Positions 5,871 through 6,251 of a stretch of 6,251 bases of DNA are shown here, in pieces; positions within the stretch are counted from its first letter, which is position 1; every line of letters starts with the position of its first letter. The notes below the pieces were generated by a model. That model did no database searches. It was not told the DNA's origin and worked only from the letters and a program-made list of their open reading frames with translations. The translations under genes and the position numbers were made by a program. This DNA is from an uncultured Synergistaceae bacterium (GTDB lineage: Bacteria > Synergistota > Synergistia > Synergistales > Aminobacteriaceae). The stretch spans positions 1 through 6,251 of the forward strand of contig CALMZW010000426.1 in the NCBI GenBank assembly GCA_937870605.1, given 5' to 3'.

Positions 5871-6251
5871 CGTCGTCATCTCCCCCGATCCACACCGTCA
5901 ATGCGTGAACCTTCTCAAGCTCCATCTCCACGCCCCGGACCTCGCACAGAACCGAAGTTCCCGTCCGGCGCAGCATCACGACATCCGCGCCCGGGGTCAG
6001 TCCCGCCTCAAGCAGCCGCCCGCGCAACCCATCCGGACACGTGAGCCGCACGACCCGCCCCCGTTCTCCCGTCTTCAGAAGCGACAGCGGCCGCGGAAGC
6101 GACGACGGGTTCGAGATGAAGCGCTCCATGCGCCGGACCCAGGGTTCCTGGTTGCGCCGGGCGTCGAAGAAAAACTCCGCGAACGCCAGAATCCGCCCCT
6201 CCGACCGCTCGTCGAGCTCGTGCTCCATCGCGCAGGCGATCGCCTCCGAAC
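5845..6251 (-). CDS. DtxR-family iron-dependent repressor with C-terminal FeoA-like domain (5' part outside window)
   Basis: C-terminal 134 residues of a probable metal-dependent transcriptional repressor; the DNA-binding helix-turn-helix lies beyond the window. The frame is open to the edge, so the ATG at 6228 is an internal Met, not the start. The first visible residues, SEAIACAMEHELDE, match the dimerisation/metal-binding domain of the DtxR family, with Cys (6234-6232), Glu (6225-6223) and His (6222-6220) in the CxxEH arrangement of Cys102-Glu105-His106 in DtxR. The manganese regulator MntR has Glu in place of that Cys, so Fe(II) sensing is favoured (inference). A hydrophobic helix (ILAFAEFFF) and linker follow, then an SH3/FeoA-like domain from SLLKTGERGRVVRL to VHALTVWI. 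The gene overlaps feoA by 26 bases and leads the feo cluster, so it probably represses its own operon when iron is plentiful. Its operator would lie outside the window. Confidence 0.78.
   Translation of the reverse strand, partial: SEAIACAMEHELDERSEGRILAFAEFFFDARRNQEPWVRRMERFISNPSSLPRPLSLLKTGERGRVVRLTCPDGLRGRLLEAGLTPGADVVMLRRTGTSVLCEVRGVEMELEKVHALTVWIGGDDDDVSGEEHS
5880..5886 (-). promoter_or_regulatory. Ribosome-binding site deciding the feoA start
   Basis: GGGGGAG lies inside the 3' end of the repressor gene, 9 bases upstream of the ATG at 5870 and directly against the alternative ATG at 5879. The spacing favours the shorter FeoA. Confidence 0.7.

Noticed and set aside
1..6251. CRISPR array, tRNA, rRNA, insertion sequence or attachment site
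   Set aside because: No regularly spaced repeats, no tRNA-like cloverleaf or rRNA-like stretch, and no transposase or flanking terminal repeats were seen; nearly all sequence is explained by the seven genes.

Overview
This window reads as part of a GC-rich bacterial chromosome (above roughly 60% G+C by eye). All seven supported genes lie on the minus strand, so transcription runs from high to low coordinates. Two functional blocks are present. The first, at the high-coordinate end, is a ferrous-iron uptake cluster: the C-terminal part of a DtxR-type metal-dependent repressor with a FeoA-like tail (5845-6251, its start outside the window), a stand-alone FeoA (5646-5870), and the Fe(II) permease FeoB (3496-5595). 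The repressor and feoA overlap, and feoB follows after 50 bases, so they look like one transcription unit.

The second block makes acyl phosphates and acyl-CoAs: butyrate kinase (2215-3306), phosphate butyryltransferase (1313-2218), a second phosphate butyryltransferase (361-1293) and the start of a second butyrate kinase (1-233, running off the window). The order kinase-transferase-transferase-kinase gives two complete Buk/Ptb pairs. Together they would convert an acyl-CoA plus phosphate to acyl phosphate plus CoA (Ptb), then the acyl phosphate plus ADP to a fatty acid plus ATP (Buk), yielding ATP by substrate-level phosphorylation. Two divergent pairs suggest two acyl substrates, for example butyrate and a branched-chain acid from amino acid fermentation.

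Between the blocks is a 189-base AT-richer gap with a perfect TATAAT on the minus strand and a leader of about 78 bases containing inverted repeats. A second structured gap (234-360) separates the last ptb from the last buk. No RNA gene, mobile element or CRISPR array was seen.

The gene content points to an anaerobic fermenter that takes up Fe(II). A Synergistota-like or similar amino-acid-fermenting lineage is possible, but that is a guess from gene content and style, not a demonstrated assignment. The most unusual points are a five-cysteine insert in the FeoB G domain, the FeoA-tailed repressor with a Cys-x2-Glu-His metal motif, and the doubled, mirror-ordered Buk/Ptb cassette.
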